From: an uncultured Lachnospiraceae bacterium
GTDB lineage: Bacteria > Bacillota > Clostridia > Lachnospirales > Lachnospiraceae
Reading direction: 5' to 3'
Assembly: GCA_947168905.1 (NCBI GenBank)
Contig: CAMVNR010000005.1
Span: forward strand, 1-57,609
Length of the DNA: 57,609 nucleotides
Shown here: piece after piece, positions 1 to 9,276 of the stretch
Layout: each line of letters begins with the position of its first letter
Position numbering within the stretch: position 1 is the stretch's first letter
Translations under genes and position numbers: made by a program
The notes under the pieces: generated by a model
The model's input: only the letters and a program-made list of their open reading frames with translations
What the model was told of the DNA's origin: nothing
Databases searched by the model: none

Positions 1-3000
1 CCGTGCTGTTTCCGGTGATCGTCACCGTACCGCTTCCCGCGTACAGCGCACCGCCGTTTTCACCGGCAGTATTGTCCGCCAGGGTTCCGTCCGTCAGCGT
101 GATGCTTCCGCTTCCGGCATAGAGCGCGCCGCCGTTTTCACCGGCTGTATTTTCGGATATGCTTCCGCCGGAAATCACTGCATTTCCGCTTCCCGCATAG
201 ACCGCACCGCCGCTGCCGCCGGACGCCTCGTTCTTTGTCATCGTTCCGCCGGAAACCGCAACTTCTCCGGACGCCGTGTAAACCGCGCCGCCGTCAGCAT
301 CTGCCGTATTCGATTTGAATTCCGCGGTTCCGGACACGGTTACCGAAGCCGAATCTGTATAAACAGCGCCGCCGTTATTGCCGGAGGTATTGCCGGAAAT
401 GCTGCCACCGGAGAAAGTCAGCGAGCCCGTCCCGATATGGAAGGCGCCGCCCTCGTTAAGCGCGGTGTTTCCGGTAATTGCCGGCTTGACGCTGACATTT
501 TCTGTTTCCGTGACTGTGATTTCGGCGGTTTCTGCATAGATCGCGCCACCGTATGCGGCAGTATTATTTGTAATTTTGCCGCCCTGGTCGATCTCGATCA
601 CCGCGCTGCCGGCATAGACTGCGCCGCCTCTGCCGTTTTCCGCCTTATTGCCGGAAATCTCAGCCGTTCCGGACAGATCCAGCGTACCGCCGGTCATATA
701 GATCGCGCCGCCGTCACCGGACGCTGCTGTATTGTTCCTGAGACTTCCCTGACCCAGCAGACTGATGGTGCCGCCGCCGGTATAATAGACCGCGCCGCCG
801 TTTTCAGAACTGCAGTCCGAGATGGTTCCCGTGATCGTGATGTTTCCTGCCGAAGCATGAATCGCGCCGCCGTAAACCGCGTCATCCCCAGTGCTTACAT
901 TGTCCGCGTTCCTGATGACCGCGCCGGCACCGACCGTCAGATCGCCGGAGCTGTTAATCACAGGCGCCGTTGCAGCAACATTATTTCCTTCCAGCGTCAG
1001 GTTGCTGATTGTCAGCGTTCCGCTGCTGGTAATCATGGGCTGATCCGCAAGCTCTTCCGTCCTGGTAATAACAGCAAGGTTTCCGCTTCCGGTAAATCCG
1101 GACTCCGCCGTCGTCAGCGTCAGGTTAAACCCGGCCGGAATCTCCAGCGTATCCGCAGCCGGCATGGAATAATCCGTCAGCATTTCCGCGGTCGCGGTTT
1201 TGGAGGGTATATTCGTCTCTACGTATTCGACCATGCTCCGGAGCGTATAGAAAATGACCGTTCCGACTTTGCAGATCGCTTTCGGCCGGTTGCTCAGATC
1301 AAGCCTGGTTTCCGACGTTAATGAAAGCTGTACTGTGGAGTTGTCCTCAACACTAACATAAGAGGTCGAACTGCCCACGATCGGACCTGATCTTGCGATC
1401 AGATTATAGTTCTCATTGTCACTCTCAACAATGGTATAGTCTCCGCGGGCCATTCCTTTCAGGCGGATCCTGGTTCCGTCTTCCACGGTTAAGGTAATGC
1501 TTCCGGGGGTATTGCCGTTTGCGGGTATTGCGGGTACAGTCTCGTTTTCCGCACCTTCCGCTTCGTAGCTGTCCTTTGTAATCGCAGCGGAGCTGATCGT
1601 AACGGTAAAGCGCGCGCTGCTGAAAATTTCATTCTCTCCGCTTGCGGACATGTCCACAGTCTTGCTGATCTGCAGATCATAGCCCCGCTCCGTATATACC
1701 GCGTAAATGGTCGGCGTATCCGATAAGGAAAGATTCTTCCAGCTGCTGCCGTCGAAGCTGTACTGAAGCGAATTGTCCTGAATCTTCAACTGCATCGTGC
1801 AGTCGCCGCTCAGATCCAGCGCGTTAAGATCCGCCGCATCTATGCCGCCCGCTCCGAGCTCTGTGTAAGCCAGATAATGTTCAAAAACACCGTCGTCCAG
1901 AATCGGCGGCATACGGAAATTGCTTCCGCTCTGGCTGATGGTCAGTCCGGACAGCGGAATTTCGATGCTGTCATTCTGTACGACAGTTCTGCCGTTCATC
2001 GTCAACGGAGCATGGCTGTAAGAGACGGTGTCCGCCGCCTCAATCGCTCCGGTCTGTTCATTCATTTCACAGCCGCTGATATCCGTCAGCGAACCGTCCG
2101 CCCCTGCCTTCACATAGCGGAGTCTGGGCATAGGATAATAGAGGTAGAACAGATCATAACTGCCGAGCTCGCCCAGGCTGTTTCCGCTGCTGTCCTTCAG
2201 GACCGGCTCGTAAACATTTCCGCCGACATTTTCGTAAGCAATGGCAGCCACATCATAGCAGTCGATCGTGACCGCACTTCCTTCCGCGCCAGTTCCCTTT
2301 AAAACCGCACCGAAAGCATAAATCTGCGGATCGCCTGTAAACAGGTCCGCTGAGGGAAGCGCCGTCAGGAAATCAATGCTTTCCCCTAGCGGCAGTTCAA
2401 AGCGGTAATCCGATTCGGAAGCGCTCCGGTACGTCTCATCCCACCGGAAAATGCCGTCTGCAGTTCCGTCATTTTCCATCATCGCCACGTGGACTTCGAT
2501 CGGAAGCAAACGATGGGTATTGACGAAAACAGCCGATTTCTCGCCGCCGGCGCCGTCGGCCTCTATGGTGAGGGTGTTCGTTCCCTCACTGCTGCTTCCG
2601 TCGCCTTCAACCGCAGTCGTAAACTGCGGATCTTCTGTCTGTGTAATCGTAATGCTCTGCGAGGTAATGGTTCTGACAGTTGTAACCGTACGGGTTTCGT
2701 TCCCGGTGCTTTCCTCTGTCGAATCCGCAGTTTCACTGCAGAACAGGATGGCTGAATGCGTATCTCCATCCTTCATAAGGTACGGAGTGCCGGCTGTCTG
2801 AGTATTGAAAATCTCCGTCGGCGTTCCTTCTGCTTTCGTTACCTGCGCTTCGCCGCTGTTTGTCCACTCTCCGTCGACAAGCGTCTGCTGCTGAACCGTC
2901 GTAACGGTTTTTACCGTCTCCGTAATGACCCAGTTGAACGTAAACTCCGTATCCAGGACCTGCCGGCTTCCGACGGTTTCTACGCCAAAACGGACAACAG

Positions 3001-6000
3001 TCGGAAGCTGTGCATAATAGACCACATACAGCACCGGGCTGTATCCGCAGCTTTCCCAGCTGTTTCCGTCCGTCGTACATTCGAAGCCGCGCCAGGTATT
3101 CCGAATCTGAAGCAGCGGCCGCGAACCGTCCGCTTCCGAAGAAGCCGCGGCAGTCAGTACCGTCAGATCAGCTGCGCTTTCGGGCGATTCACCGCCGACG
3201 GCATAGGAATAAGAGGGATAAACATTGTTCGCCCAGGTGATCGGAAGCGTGATTTCCGATGCCATATCATAGGATCCGAGAAGGGTCCCGCCGGTCGTAC
3301 GCGGCGCGTCAGCCGAGACTGTCAGCGTACTCAGCGATTCCTGCGTATCTGTGCTCAGGTAAGCGATGCTGAGCGCTCTCTGCTGATAATATACAAAGTA
3401 AATCTCTTCGCCGTTTTCGAGAATCGTCTCGCTTTCCGCGCCGGCATACCGCACGACAACGCTCTTCAGCGCACTGTCGTAGCGGACAGCCTCAACGGCT
3501 TTCGTCTCCGAAACAGACTCAAGGTCCGCCGATACCGCAGCAAATGCAAATGCGTAGTCCTGCGGCGCGGTGACAAAGCTGCCGCCGTCCAGTACAATTT
3601 CATCAGGTCCGGCTGTAATATCGCTGACGCTCCAGCCGCTGTCTTCATTCGTTTTTTCGGACAAAGCTTCCGCCGACGCATCGACCGCATGCACCGTGAC
3701 CGTGCTCGGATTGTCCCAGAATGCATAGAGATCCAGTCTGCCCTCGACAGGCTGCGTAAAATCATACTGCGTATAGGTGTAGGGATCTCCTTCCGTCCCG
3801 GAGCCCGCGCGAAGCGCCCAGTAACGGAATATTTTGCCGTTATTTCCCTTATAAACCGGAATGATGGAAGGCTCCTCAGCCGCCGCATTCAGGTAAACAG
3901 CCGTCGTATAAGCGTTTTCAATGAAAGTATAGCCTTCAGAAGCCCAGTCGCCGCCCCAGTCCGCGGTCTCGCTGTTCAGATGGAAGGCTGCGGTGCTTTG
4001 CCATACGGCATACAGCGTCGACGGCTCGGCGGTATCCACCCCATAAGTTCCGCCCGGAGTGAAGAGCTCCGATCCCGATCCGGGACTGTACACTTTACTG
4101 CTGCTCCAGCCGGCAAAAACAAAGCTTTCGCCGTTCTTCTCATAAGTAAAGCCGTTGCCGCTGCTGAGTTTGAAATTCGAATTGTTGCCGAGGCCGTAGA
4201 CTGCTGCGGTCTTCCCGTCCTCCGAGATCGTGCCTGTTACCGGCTGGGGCTGGTTTCCCGCATCAAATGTGCTGCCGAAATCCACTCCGCTCTGCGAGGC
4301 GCTGCCTCCATTGGCGTCATAGATGATTTTCGCCGTGCCTGTCTGCACGTAAACCGCTTCGAGGCAGACAACGTCCCTGCCGCTGATCCGCTTCGCGTCA
4401 TCGGCATGCAGGGTCAGCGCCTGGCCCGTCATATAGACCCTTGAGCTGTCGCTGCCGATGACCCGCCAGCCGACAAAGGTATACCCGGCCGGCGCGACGG
4501 CGGATCTTGTAAGGACGATCTGCGCGTAATCCGCAAAGCCGTCCGGAAGCAGTTCTTCCTTCGCCCCGTTCTCCAGCGTTCCATCTCCGGACTGATAAGA
4601 AAGATAATAGATGCCCGCTTTCTTCCAGTGCAGGCGGAGCGTGATATCATGATCCGTATGCTGGCTGAAATCAAAAGGCTCCGAAGCCTCAATGCCGTCC
4701 TTCACTTCATACCAGCCGATGTAGGTATAGATGCCGGGCGCGTATTCAAAGGTGGTGTCCTCTGTCGCAAGGCCCGGATCCTGTGTATAATAGGTATGAC
4801 GGTCGCCGCCGTAAGCCCGGTCATGGTTGACATAATACCAGGTACCGGAGCTCGACTGCACATAATCACGCGTCACATGGACGTATTCGCCGATCGGCTC
4901 CGCGTCGTACGTACTGTTGAAATATGTCGCACCGGTGCCGGCGCCGTTTTCTTCCGCATAGAGCGCGCCGTAATTCGGATCGATATCCACTCTGAAGCGG
5001 ATTGCCTCCCAGCCTGCGTAAAGCGTCAGGTCATGATCAGGCATTGTCATGCTTTCAAGATCCGCCCCGATCGTACACGCTTGGTCCATATACCAGCCGG
5101 AGAATTTGAAGATTTCGTTTCCGGCTTCCGATCTGCGTCCGGAAACCGGCGGCTCCGGCATGTAATTCTTCAGCTGGGCGCCGTGGGAAAGCCCGCTGAC
5201 CGCGGAAGGCATCATCGCCGCGCCTTCGCCCGTCACCGAATCGACAAAAGTCAGGGTATGCGTGGTTCCTGATTCGGCGTATTCGCCGTTCAGGTCATAA
5301 TATACGTTCAGGACCGTCAGTTCCTTGGTATTTCCAATGGTTTTTGACGAGTCATAATGTCCGATTGTGAAACCGGGATAACGGTCTTCCTGCCGGTCTT
5401 CCGGCGCGACGGATACCGAAGTGCCGATCTCCGCCGTCTTTACGATGGTTTCCGCATATTCATAATGTTTATCGGCGGTATCCGGGCTTTCGGATGTCAG
5501 CTGTTTCCAGTAAACGATCCGGTAGGAAGCGCTCCATTTTGCATAAAGCGTCGCATCGGCGCGCAGATAAAGCTTTCCGCCGCTGATATACACGCCGCCG
5601 TCATCCGCGGAAGACACCAGGACGCCGTCTTCATCCGTGATGCGCGAACCATAATTGACCGTTTCCACAAGATCGTCGCCGGAGCCGGAAGTATGCAGCG
5701 TACCGGTGTACCAGCCCTCGAAGCTGTAGCCTTCGCGGGAAGAAACAGGGAGCGGTCCTTCCACCGGATCCCCGACGAAATAAAACGCCGGCGGCACATA
5801 AGCCGCGCTCAGTCCCGACTGGGCGGCGTGATAGGTCAGACGGAAAACCGCCTTGAAGATCGGATAAAGAGCGGTGTCCCCCGTAACGACAATACAGCCG
5901 TCTTCATCAGGCTCAATGACATAAGGATTCTCTTCCTCGTCCTCATACACACCGGCCTCTTCCACCGGCGTATACGACCATCCGAAGAAGGCCATTTCGG

Positions 6001-7999
6001 TGTCCCCGTCAGCGGTATAGGGTGCGCTGAGATCACTGATCCTGACCTTTGCGGACGCCGGCTCTCCTGCGTTTTCGGCAGGAAGCAGCTCCGCCCGCCG
6101 TGTAAAGGCAACCGGGAAAGCGGAATTTTCGTTGTCATACTGACCATAGAAAACGACATTTGCAAAAGTCGTGAAGACCGCGTACAGATCAACCGCGCTG
6201 TTCTCCGTAATCACGATGCCGTCAAAATCATACGGCTCGCTTTCCAGAACCAGCCCTGCGCCGCCCATTTCTCCCTGATACCAGCCTGCAAAGGCTCTGT
6301 CTTCTGTTGAAGTAAGCTGCGGGACAATCAGTTCGCTGCCGTTTTTAACAGTCTGTTCAAAAACGGTCTGTCCCTGATCATTTGTAAAGGAATACGCTGT
6401 ATATCCTTCCGCATCCTGGTTCGGTACGTAGAAGGTATAGGTACATCTCGGCACTTCGGCAATCACATACACCGAGAACGCTTCCGCCTCAAACACCGCC
6501 GATTCGCCGATGAACTCAACATTTTCGACCTTCATCGCCGTCCCGTCGTCAGCGATGTGCCAGAGTTCGAGCTCCGTCCCGCTGCGAAGCGCTTCGCCGA
6601 TCGCAGGGGCGGTGATTGTGACGGAGACAGTCTGGTCCGGCTGGAAATTCTCGTCCTCCGGATGGCTGAGCGTAATGTCTACTGCAAGCAGGGTGTCGCT
6701 TTCCATTTCAACGGAGGATGCGGGAACCACGTCGGCCGCGGCCTCTACGTCTTCCGAGAGCGCGCCTGTGATTTCGACGGTCGTATCGCCGGAATCGGTT
6801 TCCGCCGTGAGAACACGCTCCTTCTCCTGCGCGGAGAGGAGCATTTTGACTGTGCGCTCCGCATTGAAATCCTCCGGTGCGAGCGTAAAGAGAAGTGTAC
6901 TTCCGGAAGACGCGGTCAGGGTCTGAAGTTCGTCCGCCTCGTCACAGCGAAGGACTTCGTCGTCCTTTCCGTTCTCATAGAGGAGATACTGGTCGCTGAC
7001 AGCGTCGGTTTTCAGGACCTTCACGTCCAGCGCGGATTTTTCGGCCGAAGCCGGGACATCTGTATTATTTTCAAGAAGGTAAAGAAGGAAGCCTTTTCCG
7101 CCCTGCTTCGCCTCGCGGATCAGTTCTCCCTGAAGCTTGACCGAGATGCTGCCGTCGGGCTGATACAGCGTACCGTCGGCATTCTTAATCTGAAGCCTCA
7201 GTCCGAGGAGCGCCGTCTCCGCATAAAGGCTGCCCTCGGAAAACACAATCAGCGACAGCTCAGCTGCCGCGTTTTTGGGGAATATTCCTGTAATTTCAGC
7301 AGAAAGAAGCTTCTCCTTCAGACGTTCCTTGGGGAACCGCTCCTCCCGGCTTTCCGGATTTCTGCCGCTCAGCCTCTCCCAGAGAATGCCAAGCGTTTCC
7401 CGAAGCGCCTCTGCGTCAATGATCTCTTCGGGGCTCTGACCCTTCGCCGTCGTGAGAATGCGGCTAACGTCCGCCGTCAGCGTCTGCTCGAATGGCGGCT
7501 CGTCGGAATGGGTATTTTCCGCCGGCCGGACGGCCTCTTCGACAACTTCCAGCGCGACAGTTTCTTCGATTGCTGCCGGCGGGACGTCTGCTTCGGAACC
7601 TGCCGAAAGCGCCAAGTCTCCGGCCATCGCGACCGGCACGTTTTCGGGTCCTCCAGGTGTGACAGTATCTCCGGGCTCCGCGGCGCTATCTTCGACCGGT
7701 GCGTCTACGGGTTCTCCCGGCATGACAGCATCTCCGGCTTCCGCGGCATTATCTTCGACCGGCACGTCTTCGGGTTCTCCCGGTACATCTATATCTCCGT
7801 CCGCCGCACCCGGCATCGAAGCAATTTCTTCAGCCTGATCGGCGGCTTCATTCCCGTCTTCAGCGGCCTCATTTACCATTTCAGCACCGTTTTCGGGCAC
7901 ACCAAAGCCGCCCCCGCTACTTGCCGCCGAATTGAGGGCAAGGGAGAGCACCATCATCAGTGCCATCATCAGGCTGAATAAGCGTTTATAGAGGTTCAT
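1..7999 (-). CDS. giant secreted repeat protein with InlB-type modules and beta-helix (partial, runs off left edge)
   Basis: The minus-strand frame is open from ATG 7999 to the window edge, giving 2666 codons with no stop. I checked the frame near both ends and in the middle. An AGGAG lies 11 bases upstream of the ATG. Residues 1-27 form a Sec signal peptide (MNLYKRLFSLMMALMMVLSL...). A Pro/Glu/Asp-rich linker with 21-residue repeats follows. From about residue 520 to 1400 there are at least eight InlB/Listeria-Bacteroides-type modules, recognisable by F-x-GWY...LYAVF/LYAKW pairs. A Cna-B/pilin-isopeptide-like segment starts near 2104 (YDLQISKTVDM). From about 2330 onward a right-handed beta-helix repeats GGAVYA...ISGNTA. 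The anchor (LPXTG, SLH or other) must lie beyond the window. The gene starts 44 bases after pilO with no visible terminator, so it is probably the last gene of the pilus operon. Likely role is adhesion (inferred). Conventional ORFs on the other strand here are shadows. Confidence 0.9.
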   Translation of the reverse strand, partial: MNLYKRLFSLMMALMMVLSLALNSAASSGGGFGVPENGAEMVNEAAEDGNEAADQAEEIASMPGAADGDIDVPGEPEDVPVEDNAAEAGDAVMPGEPVDAPVEDSAAEPGDTVTPGGPENVPVAMAGDLALSAGSEADVPPAAIEETVALEVVEEAVRPAENTHSDEPPFEQTLTADVSRILTTAKGQSPEEIIDAEALRETLGILWERLSGRNPESREERFPKERLKEKLLSAEITGIFPKNAAAELSLIVFSEGSLYAETALLGLRLQIKNADGTLYQPDGSISVKLQGELIREAKQGGKGFLLYLLENNTDVPASAEKSALDVKVLKTDAVSDQYLLYENGKDDEVLRCDEADELQTLTASSGSTLLFTLAPEDFNAERTVKMLLSAQEKERVLTAETDSGDTTVEITGALSEDVEAAADVVPASSVEMESDTLLAVDITLSHPEDENFQPDQTVSVTITAPAIGEALRSGTELELWHIADDGTAMKVENVEFIGESAVFEAEAFSVYVIAEVPRCTYTFYVPNQDAEGYTAYSFTNDQGQTVFEQTVKNGSELIVPQLTSTEDRAFAGWYQGEMGGAGLVLESEPYDFDGIVITENSAVDLYAVFTTFANVVFYGQYDNENSAFPVAFTRRAELLPAENAGEPASAKVRISDLSAPYTADGDTEMAFFGWSYTPVEEAGVYEDEEENPYVIEPDEDGCIVVTGDTALYPIFKAVFRLTYHAAQSGLSAAYVPPAFYFVGDPVEGPLPVSSREGYSFEGWYTGTLHTSGSGDDLVETVNYGSRITDEDGVLVSSADDGGVYISGGKLYLRADATLYAKWSASYRIVYWKQLTSESPDTADKHYEYAETIVKTAEIGTSVSVAPEDRQEDRYPGFTIGHYDSSKTIGNTKELTVLNVYYDLNGEYAESGTTHTLTFVDSVTGEGAAMMPSAVSGLSHGAQLKNYMPEPPVSGRRSEAGNEIFKFSGWYMDQACTIGADLESMTMPDHDLTLYAGWEAIRFRVDIDPNYGALYAEENGAGTGATYFNSTYDAEPIGEYVHVTRDYVQSSSGTWYYVNHDRAYGGDRHTYYTQDPGLATEDTTFEYAPGIYTYIGWYEVKDGIEASEPFDFSQHTDHDITLRLHWKKAGIYYLSYQSGDGTLENGAKEELLPDGFADYAQIVLTRSAVAPAGYTFVGWRVIGSDSSRVYMTGQALTLHADDAKRISGRDVVCLEAVYVQTGTAKIIYDANGGSASQSGVDFGSTFDAGNQPQPVTGTISEDGKTAAVYGLGNNSNFKLSSGNGFTYEKNGESFVFAGWSSSKVYSPGSGSELFTPGGTYGVDTAEPSTLYAVWQSTAAFHLNSETADWGGDWASEGYTFIENAYTTAVYLNAAAEEPSIIPVYKGNNGKIFRYWALRAGSGTEGDPYTYTQYDFTQPVEGRLDLYAFWDNPSTVTVHAVDASAEALSEKTNEDSGWSVSDITAGPDEIVLDGGSFVTAPQDYAFAFAAVSADLESVSETKAVEAVRYDSALKSVVVRYAGAESETILENGEEIYFVYYQQRALSIAYLSTDTQESLSTLTVSADAPRTTGGTLLGSYDMASEITLPITWANNVYPSYSYAVGGESPESAADLTVLTAAASSEADGSRPLLQIRNTWRGFECTTDGNSWESCGYSPVLYVVYYAQLPTVVRFGVETVGSRQVLDTEFTFNWVITETVKTVTTVQQQTLVDGEWTNSGEAQVTKAEGTPTEIFNTQTAGTPYLMKDGDTHSAILFCSETADSTEESTGNETRTVTTVRTITSQSITITQTEDPQFTTAVEGDGSSSEGTNTLTIEADGAGGEKSAVFVNTHRLLPIEVHVAMMENDGTADGIFRWDETYRSASESDYRFELPLGESIDFLTALPSADLFTGDPQIYAFGAVLKGTGAEGSAVTIDCYDVAAIAYENVGGNVYEPVLKDSSGNSLGELGSYDLFYLYYPMPRLRYVKAGADGSLTDISGCEMNEQTGAIEAADTVSYSHAPLTMNGRTVVQNDSIEIPLSGLTISQSGSNFRMPPILDDGVFEHYLAYTELGAGGIDAADLNALDLSGDCTMQLKIQDNSLQYSFDGSSWKNLSLSDTPTIYAVYTERGYDLQISKTVDMSASGENEIFSSARFTVTISSAAITKDSYEAEGAENETVPAIPANGNTPGSITLTVEDGTRIRLKGMARGDYTIVESDNENYNLIARSGPIVGSSTSYVSVEDNSTVQLSLTSETRLDLSNRPKAICKVGTVIFYTLRSMVEYVETNIPSKTATAEMLTDYSMPAADTLEIPAGFNLTLTTAESGFTGSGNLAVITRTEELADQPMITSSGTLTISNLTLEGNNVAATAPVINSSGDLTVGAGAVIRNADNVSTGDDAVYGGAIHASAGNITITGTISDCSSENGGAVYYTGGGTISLLGQGSLRNNTAASGDGGAIYMTGGTLDLSGTAEISGNKAENGRGGAVYAGSAVIEIDQGGKITNNTAAYGGAIYAETAEITVTETENVSVKPAITGNTALNEGGAFHIGTGSLTFSGGSISGNTSGNNGGAVYTDSASVTVSGTAEFKSNTADADGGAVYTASGEVAVSGGTMTKNEASGGSGGAVYAGSGNAVISGGSISENTAGENGGALYAGSGSITLTDGTLADNTAGENGGALYAGSGTVTITGNST
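7630..7815. repeat. 63-bp in-frame tandem repeat, about three copies
   Basis: The segment cgaccgg...ctccgcggc recurs at 7630, 7693 and 7756, a period of exactly 63 bases. It encodes a 21-residue unit of the form DNAAEAGDAVMPGEP...PVE in the linker after the signal peptide of the giant surface protein. The period is a multiple of three, so copy-number change would keep the reading frame and only alter stalk length. Confidence 0.85.
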
Positions 8000-8043
8000 T
8001 CTGTCGGGAACTCCTGTTCTTTGTTCTTTATCTTGCTGCGGCC

Positions 8044-8640
8044 TTATTTCGCAGTGCCCCGGTCCTCCGGAAGCCCGGCGTCAGGCGTACCGCCTTCCAT
8101 GGTTTCAAAGAAGGTGGCTGTGACGTTGGCACTGACATAGTCCGCGCCGTTTCTCTCCTGTCCCATACTGCACTGGATATCGCCGACGAGACAGCGGTAG
8201 GGACTTGTGAGCAGTCCGTCAATGACACTGCGCATGGCTTCGTAATCATCAGTTCTGAACTGCAGGGTGAAATTTCGGCGGATCTGATTTCCTGACCGCG
8301 TCACATTCGCAAAGCTGATGTTATACTGTCGGGTGTCGGAAAGAATGTCATTCAGAAGGGCCACTTCAGCCTTCGCGTTATTATAGCTTGCCATGTAAGA
8401 GGCGGAACCGCTGCCTTTCATGTCCTCGAGTTCCTCCTCAAGCGCTTTCAGCTGATCCGCTTTCGCCTTTGCGACAGTGTATTCGGTCTGAAGTGAACTG
8501 TATTCGGCCTCAGCGGTTTCGATGGCCTTTTGCACAGGACGATGCACAAACTGGTAGTAAACGAGCCCGACAAGGATCACGGCAAGGATCAGCAGAAGCA
8601 CTTTTTCCGTGCGTGTAAATTCACGGCTCCAGACTTTCAT
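8044..8640 (-). CDS. pilO: PilO-like type IV pilus assembly protein
   Basis: This 198-residue protein has a short cytoplasmic N-terminus, one membrane segment at about residues 14-32 (VLLLILAVILVGLVYYQFV), a coiled coil at about 35-75, and a small alpha/beta domain outside the membrane. That is the PilO layout. In known systems PilO pairs with PilN and links the cytoplasmic PilM ring to the envelope. Sequence similarity is weak, as is usual for PilO, so the call rests on topology plus position: it follows pilM and pilN and its ATG overlaps the pilN stop by four bases (ATGA). The giant surface protein gene starts 44 bases downstream. Confidence 0.8.
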   Translation of the reverse strand: MKVWSREFTRTEKVLLLILAVILVGLVYYQFVHRPVQKAIETAEAEYSSLQTEYTVAKAKADQLKALEEELEDMKGSGSASYMASYNNAKAEVALLNDILSDTRQYNISFANVTRSGNQIRRNFTLQFRTDDYEAMRSVIDGLLTSPYRCLVGDIQCSMGQERNGADYVSANVTATFFETMEGGTPDAGLPEDRGTAK

Positions 8641-9260
8641 TTTGCGCCTCCTTCCCCGGTCTCGTTCAGATACGCGATGATGTATGCCCTGACTTTGCCG
8701 TTATCCGCATTCCGTCCGTTTGTTTTCTCATCCTTCTCCGCGTTTGATACGGTGCAGAGACTGACGATGTCGTAAGTCTCGAGGCGGCGTGCAAGGTTAT
8801 TTACCGTCTCCAAGCTGTCTTCGGAAACGGTCAGCGTCAGAATATTTCCGGAAACCGTCCAGGAACTCGTTTCCCGCTCCGCAGTCAGCTCATTTTCGAG
8901 CATCGTTATAACCTCGGAACGCTCTGCGCGCGAAAGTTCCTCTTTCGTCATGCCGGAAAAAGTATAATGCGCATAGTCGCTTTCGACGTTCTGCATGGAA
9001 GCGATATCCCGGTAGACCTCGTCGAGCCGGCCTTTCATCTCCGTAACCCTGCGCTCCGCCTTATTCATTGCGGACAGCCGGTCAGCAACCGCAAATTTGC
9101 CAAAGAGCACTGCGGCTGCAACAATCAGCACGATTCCGATAACCGCGCCGGCAATATTCATTTTCTTTACGCCCACAGCCGCGAGATTGATCGAACGCTT
9201 CACCGGGAGTTTTCCGGCACGCCCGCCTTTTCTCGTACCTTTGTCTGTACTGATCTGCAT
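8637..9260 (-). CDS. pilN: PilN-like type IV pilus assembly protein
   Basis: The protein has 207 residues with a basic N-terminus (KGTRKGGRAGKLPVKR), one membrane segment at about 35-57, a coiled coil, and a ferredoxin-like C-terminal half. The N-terminal INLA segment before the membrane helix resembles the PilN motif (INLLP) that docks into PilM. It lies 16 bases after pilM and overlaps pilO by four bases, so translation of the two is probably coupled. PilN would join the PilM-PilN-PilO inner platform that aligns the extension motor. The call rests on topology and gene order more than on strong identity. Confidence 0.8.
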   Translation of the reverse strand: MQISTDKGTRKGGRAGKLPVKRSINLAAVGVKKMNIAGAVIGIVLIVAAAVLFGKFAVADRLSAMNKAERRVTEMKGRLDEVYRDIASMQNVESDYAHYTFSGMTKEELSRAERSEVITMLENELTAERETSSWTVSGNILTLTVSEDSLETVNNLARRLETYDIVSLCTVSNAEKDEKTNGRNADNGKVRAYIIAYLNETGEGGAK

Positions 9261-9276
9261 AACTTAAGGACTCCTT

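Noticed and set aside
1-1000. Regularly spaced repeats resembling a CRISPR array
   Set aside because: The repeats are degenerate, in frame, and code for beta-helix rungs of the giant protein. There are no constant repeats with unique spacers.
437-7981. Long plus-strand frames over the first 8 kb (for example 2756-4444, 562 codons, and 6557-7981, 474 codons)
   Set aside because: They lie opposite the continuous 2666-codon minus-strand frame that has signal peptide, repeats and recognisable modules. Their translations are Arg/Ala/Cys-rich with no family features and have no ribosome-binding sites.
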